DNA from: Sulfidibacterium sp036244975
Lineage (GTDB): Bacteria > Bacteroidota > Bacteroidia > Bacteroidales > F082
NCBI GenBank assembly: GCA_036244975.1
Contig: BTTE01000001.1
Span: 68,833 to 132,832, forward strand
Length of the DNA stretch: 64,000 nt
Reading direction: 5' to 3'
The notes beneath the pieces were generated by a model that was not told the DNA's origin, searched no databases, and was given only the letters and a program-made list of their open reading frames with translations. Shown here one piece after another: positions 62,443 through 64,000 of the stretch. The position numbers were made by a program, and so were the translations under genes. Positions within the stretch are counted from its first letter, which is position 1; the number at the start of each line of letters is the position of its first letter.

Positions 62443-63483
62443 CTACTTTTTCAAGGCATCCCATCCCTGCGCCATAAGCTCAATCATTTGGTTGTCGGGC
62501 GTTATCAACCTGTTTCCTTCGGCTGCTTCGGTAATGTAACCGATAATGCTAATACCCGGCATATCCTTTATTTTGTCATAGTCATTTTGTGTAATGGTAA
62601 AGAGCAATTCGTAATCTTCGCCCCCGTTCAAAGCGGCCACCGAAGGAATAATTTCAAATTCGCGGGCAGCATCAAAAGTATTCTGGTCGATGGGGATTCT
62701 TTCTTCATAAATCACCACCCCGGCATCTGACGATTTGGCAATGTGCAAAGCTTCGGAAGCCAGACCATCGGAAATATCTATCATAGCAGTGGGAGTAACG
62801 CCCTTTTCTTTTAATTTTTTCACCATATCAGTACGGGCTTCCGGTTTTAATTGTCTTTCCAAAATATACTCCCTGCCTTCCATCTCGGGCTGCATGTCGG
62901 GATTGGCCCGGAAAACCTTTTTTTCGCGCTCCAGCAGGAGTAGTCCCATATATGCACCGCCCAAATCGCCGGTAACACACAAAATATCACCTGGTTTAGT
63001 TCCTTTGCGGTAGGTAATTTTATCTTTCTCAACCTCACCGATGACAGTTACGGAAATAAACAGTCCGTGCAGACTACTGCTTATGTCCCCACCGACAAAA
63101 TCAACTTTGTAGCATTCACAGGCTTTTTTAATACCCGCATAAAATTCCTCCATGGCTTCCAATGTATATTTGGCTGAAATTCCCAATCCGACAACAATTT
63201 GTGTGGGCACCCCGTTCATGGCTGCCATATCCGAAAAATTGACGATGGCAGATTTATAACCGAGATGTTTCAAAGGAGCATAGGTCATGTCGAAATGAAC
63301 ACCCTCGATGAGCAAATCGGTGGAAACAAGCATATATTTTTTACCACCGGTCTTTAGCACGGCAGCATCATCGCCTACCCCCGTAACTGTGGATTTTTGT
63401 GTTAGCTTTATATCTTTTGTAAGATGGTCAATAAGTTCAAATTCGCCCAGCTCGGCTATGTCAGTTAATTTTTGCTCGCCCAT
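62443..63483 (-). CDS. thiL: Thiamine-monophosphate kinase
   Basis: Phosphorylates thiamine monophosphate to the active diphosphate. The 346 residues carry GVGDDAAVL (35-43), the metal-binding VSTDLLIEGVHFD, NFSDMAAMNG and GGDISSS. The C-terminal DISDGLASEALHIAKSS follows. AIR-synthase-like fold, typical length. No other thi genes and no recognisable TPP riboswitch are adjacent. Confidence 0.94.
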   Translation of the reverse strand: MGEQKLTDIAELGEFELIDHLTKDIKLTQKSTVTGVGDDAAVLKTGGKKYMLVSTDLLIEGVHFDMTYAPLKHLGYKSAIVNFSDMAAMNGVPTQIVVGLGISAKYTLEAMEEFYAGIKKACECYKVDFVGGDISSSLHGLFISVTVIGEVEKDKITYRKGTKPGDILCVTGDLGGAYMGLLLLEREKKVFRANPDMQPEMEGREYILERQLKPEARTDMVKKLKEKGVTPTAMIDISDGLASEALHIAKSSDAGVVIYEERIPIDQNTFDAAREFEIIPSVAALNGGEDYELLFTITQNDYDKIKDMPGISIIGYITEAAEGNRLITPDNQMIELMAQGWDALKK

Positions 63484-63510
63484 GATTATAATTTTTGCAA
63501 AAGTAACAAA

Positions 63511-63774
63511 AGGGGACTTCTAATAATTCCTTTCTTTCAAGAAACAAATGAGATGAACAAGATGCAAGGCATAAATTTTTCTGAATAGCCGTAGTTATTG
63601 AGAAAAATTTTAACGCTGTCAGATTGTTTATCTCATTTGTTCCCATAGGGTTTCCAGAGTTTTTCATATACTTCTTCAAATTTTCTTGCATTATCCCGAT
63701 AGTACATCAAAAATTTTCATCGTCTATAAAAAACTCTGAAAATCTTGATGCGAAGTAATTATTAGAAGGCCCCT
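63511..63774. mobile_element. 264-bp element bounded by 32-bp terminal inverted repeats (MITE-like or IS remnant)
   Basis: Left end 63511-63542 and right end 63743-63774 are inverted repeats with 26 of 32 positions matching by hand count (AGGGGACTTCTAATAATT at the left, AGGGGCCTTCTAATAATT in the right when inverted, followed by ...CAAGA in both). The left end extended to 63509-63544 is identical over 36 bp to 2644-2679. No transposase frame is visible inside. Flanking AAA on both sides could be a 3-bp target duplication, though that sequence is trivial. Short-element structure fits a MITE or a deleted IS. Confidence 0.75.
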
Positions 63775-63938
63775 AAAGAGCATGATTGCTGTAATAAAAG
63801 GAAGAAGAGATTTTATGTTGAGTTGTGTGGATAACGTTTGAGTCCGGTCGAAAAAGTAAAAAAATTATTCAAAACGGAAAATTTTTTAGGAGATTTTTGG
63901 AAAAACGTATTTTTCTGTCCATTATAAAGGATAAATTG

Positions 63939-63946
63939 TATTTTTG
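63939..63946 (+). promoter_or_regulatory. Candidate -7 box for the gene at the window end
   Basis: TATTTTTG, matching TAnnTTTG, 37 bases before the ATG at 63984. A clear -33 element is not seen. Confidence 0.35.
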
Positions 63947-63983
63947 TCTTTCAGCTTTAACGCAAACAAAACCCGACAACAGC

Positions 63984-64000
63984 ATGTACGAATATTTCAG
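63984..64000 (+). CDS. First codons of a gene cut by the window end
   Basis: ATG TAC GAA TAT TTC (MYEYF) follows a TATTTTTG promoter box. Such a beginning is compatible with RuvA, whose members often begin MYEY, but five residues cannot establish it. Confidence 0.4.

Noticed and set aside
63461..63691. 76-codon minus-strand frame in the 264-bp element, and a nearby frame reading KFEEVYEKLWKPYG that resembles the start of ECF sigma factors
   Set aside because: Both are short, interrupted by stops and without a continuing domain; the sigma-like text is too short to support a relic.
63484..63983. Possible TPP riboswitch upstream of thiL
   Set aside because: No conserved TPP-riboswitch core (CUGAGA, ACCUGAUCUGG-like) is visible on the relevant strand; the region is taken by the 264-bp element.
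1..64000. CRISPR array, prophage or complete insertion sequence
   Set aside because: No spaced direct repeats, no phage structural genes, integrase or transposase frames were found in any part of the window.

Overview
The window looks like chromosomal DNA of a free-living or commensal Bacteroidota species. Evidence: promoter -7 boxes of the TAnnTTTG type, many lipoproteins and secreted TPR, OmpA and M16 proteins, a TonB with a C-terminal energy-transducer domain, a DUF3822-rsmD pair, a DUF2795 protein, class III fructose-bisphosphatase and a GYDIA-type GHMP kinase next to class II HMG-CoA reductase. I cannot place it below phylum or class. Base composition appears moderate (low to mid 40s % GC by eye; not computed). 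Almost all of the window is ordinary core-genome content, with a few small accessory insertions.

Layout. 1-2.7 kb: the end of an uncharacterised gene, ornithine carbamoyltransferase and an e(P4)-type acid phosphatase lipoprotein. 2.7-9.4 kb: a TolC-TetR-adaptor-RND efflux operon with a perfect palindrome at its promoter. 9.4-10.7 kb: tRNA-Thr(CGU) and a secreted TPR protein. 10.8-14.8 kb: a minus-strand CoA operon (crotonase, 3-hydroxyacyl-CoA dehydrogenase, thiolase) with a ParE-type toxin-antitoxin pair inside it. 15-21 kb: a GreA/GreB-like factor, Mfd, a DUF4143 ATPase, a long perfect inverted repeat and a decayed second piece of mfd. 21.2-25.5 kb: carA-carB. 25.6-28.8 kb: Mrp, NFU protein, an orphan ABC ATPase, cobalamin adenosyltransferase and a DUF2795 protein. 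29-31.3 kb: two mevalonate-pathway genes. 31.3-37.1 kb (minus): fbp, aspartate kinase, a PPi-type phosphofructokinase and an atypical ROK protein.

37.3-40 kb: a solitary nuclease-like protein of unknown role, an OmpA-family protein and a truncated beta-barrel gene. 40-45.9 kb: an M16 protease, a second (ATP-type) phosphofructokinase, gcvH, a VanZ-like protein and TonB. 46-50 kb (minus): serS, rsmA and uvrC. 50.2-53.5 kb: an HSDR_N protein, a hypothetical protein, DUF3822, rsmD and an alpha/beta hydrolase. 53.6-57.4 kb: glycerol catabolism (glpD, glpK, and a convergent GDPD). 57.5-62.3 kb (minus): FIST sensor, hybrid histidine kinase, TSUP permease and an asparaginase-like lipoprotein, probably one transcription unit. 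62.4-64 kb: thiL, a 264-bp inverted-repeat element and the first codons of another gene.

The strongest non-routine signals are (i) a dispersed IS-like end (AGGGGACTTCTAATAATT) at three loci, once as a pair bounding a 264-bp element and twice placed over the 3' end of a gene; (ii) the mfd-derived fragment beyond the DUF4143 ATPase; (iii) the unrecognised protein at 37.3-38.5 kb, with a helix-hairpin-helix-like segment and a D...ExE nuclease-like motif; and (iv) the FIST-kinase-TSUP-asparaginase gene set. I found no CRISPR array, prophage, complete insertion sequence or rRNA, and nothing that I could show to be a wholly new system.
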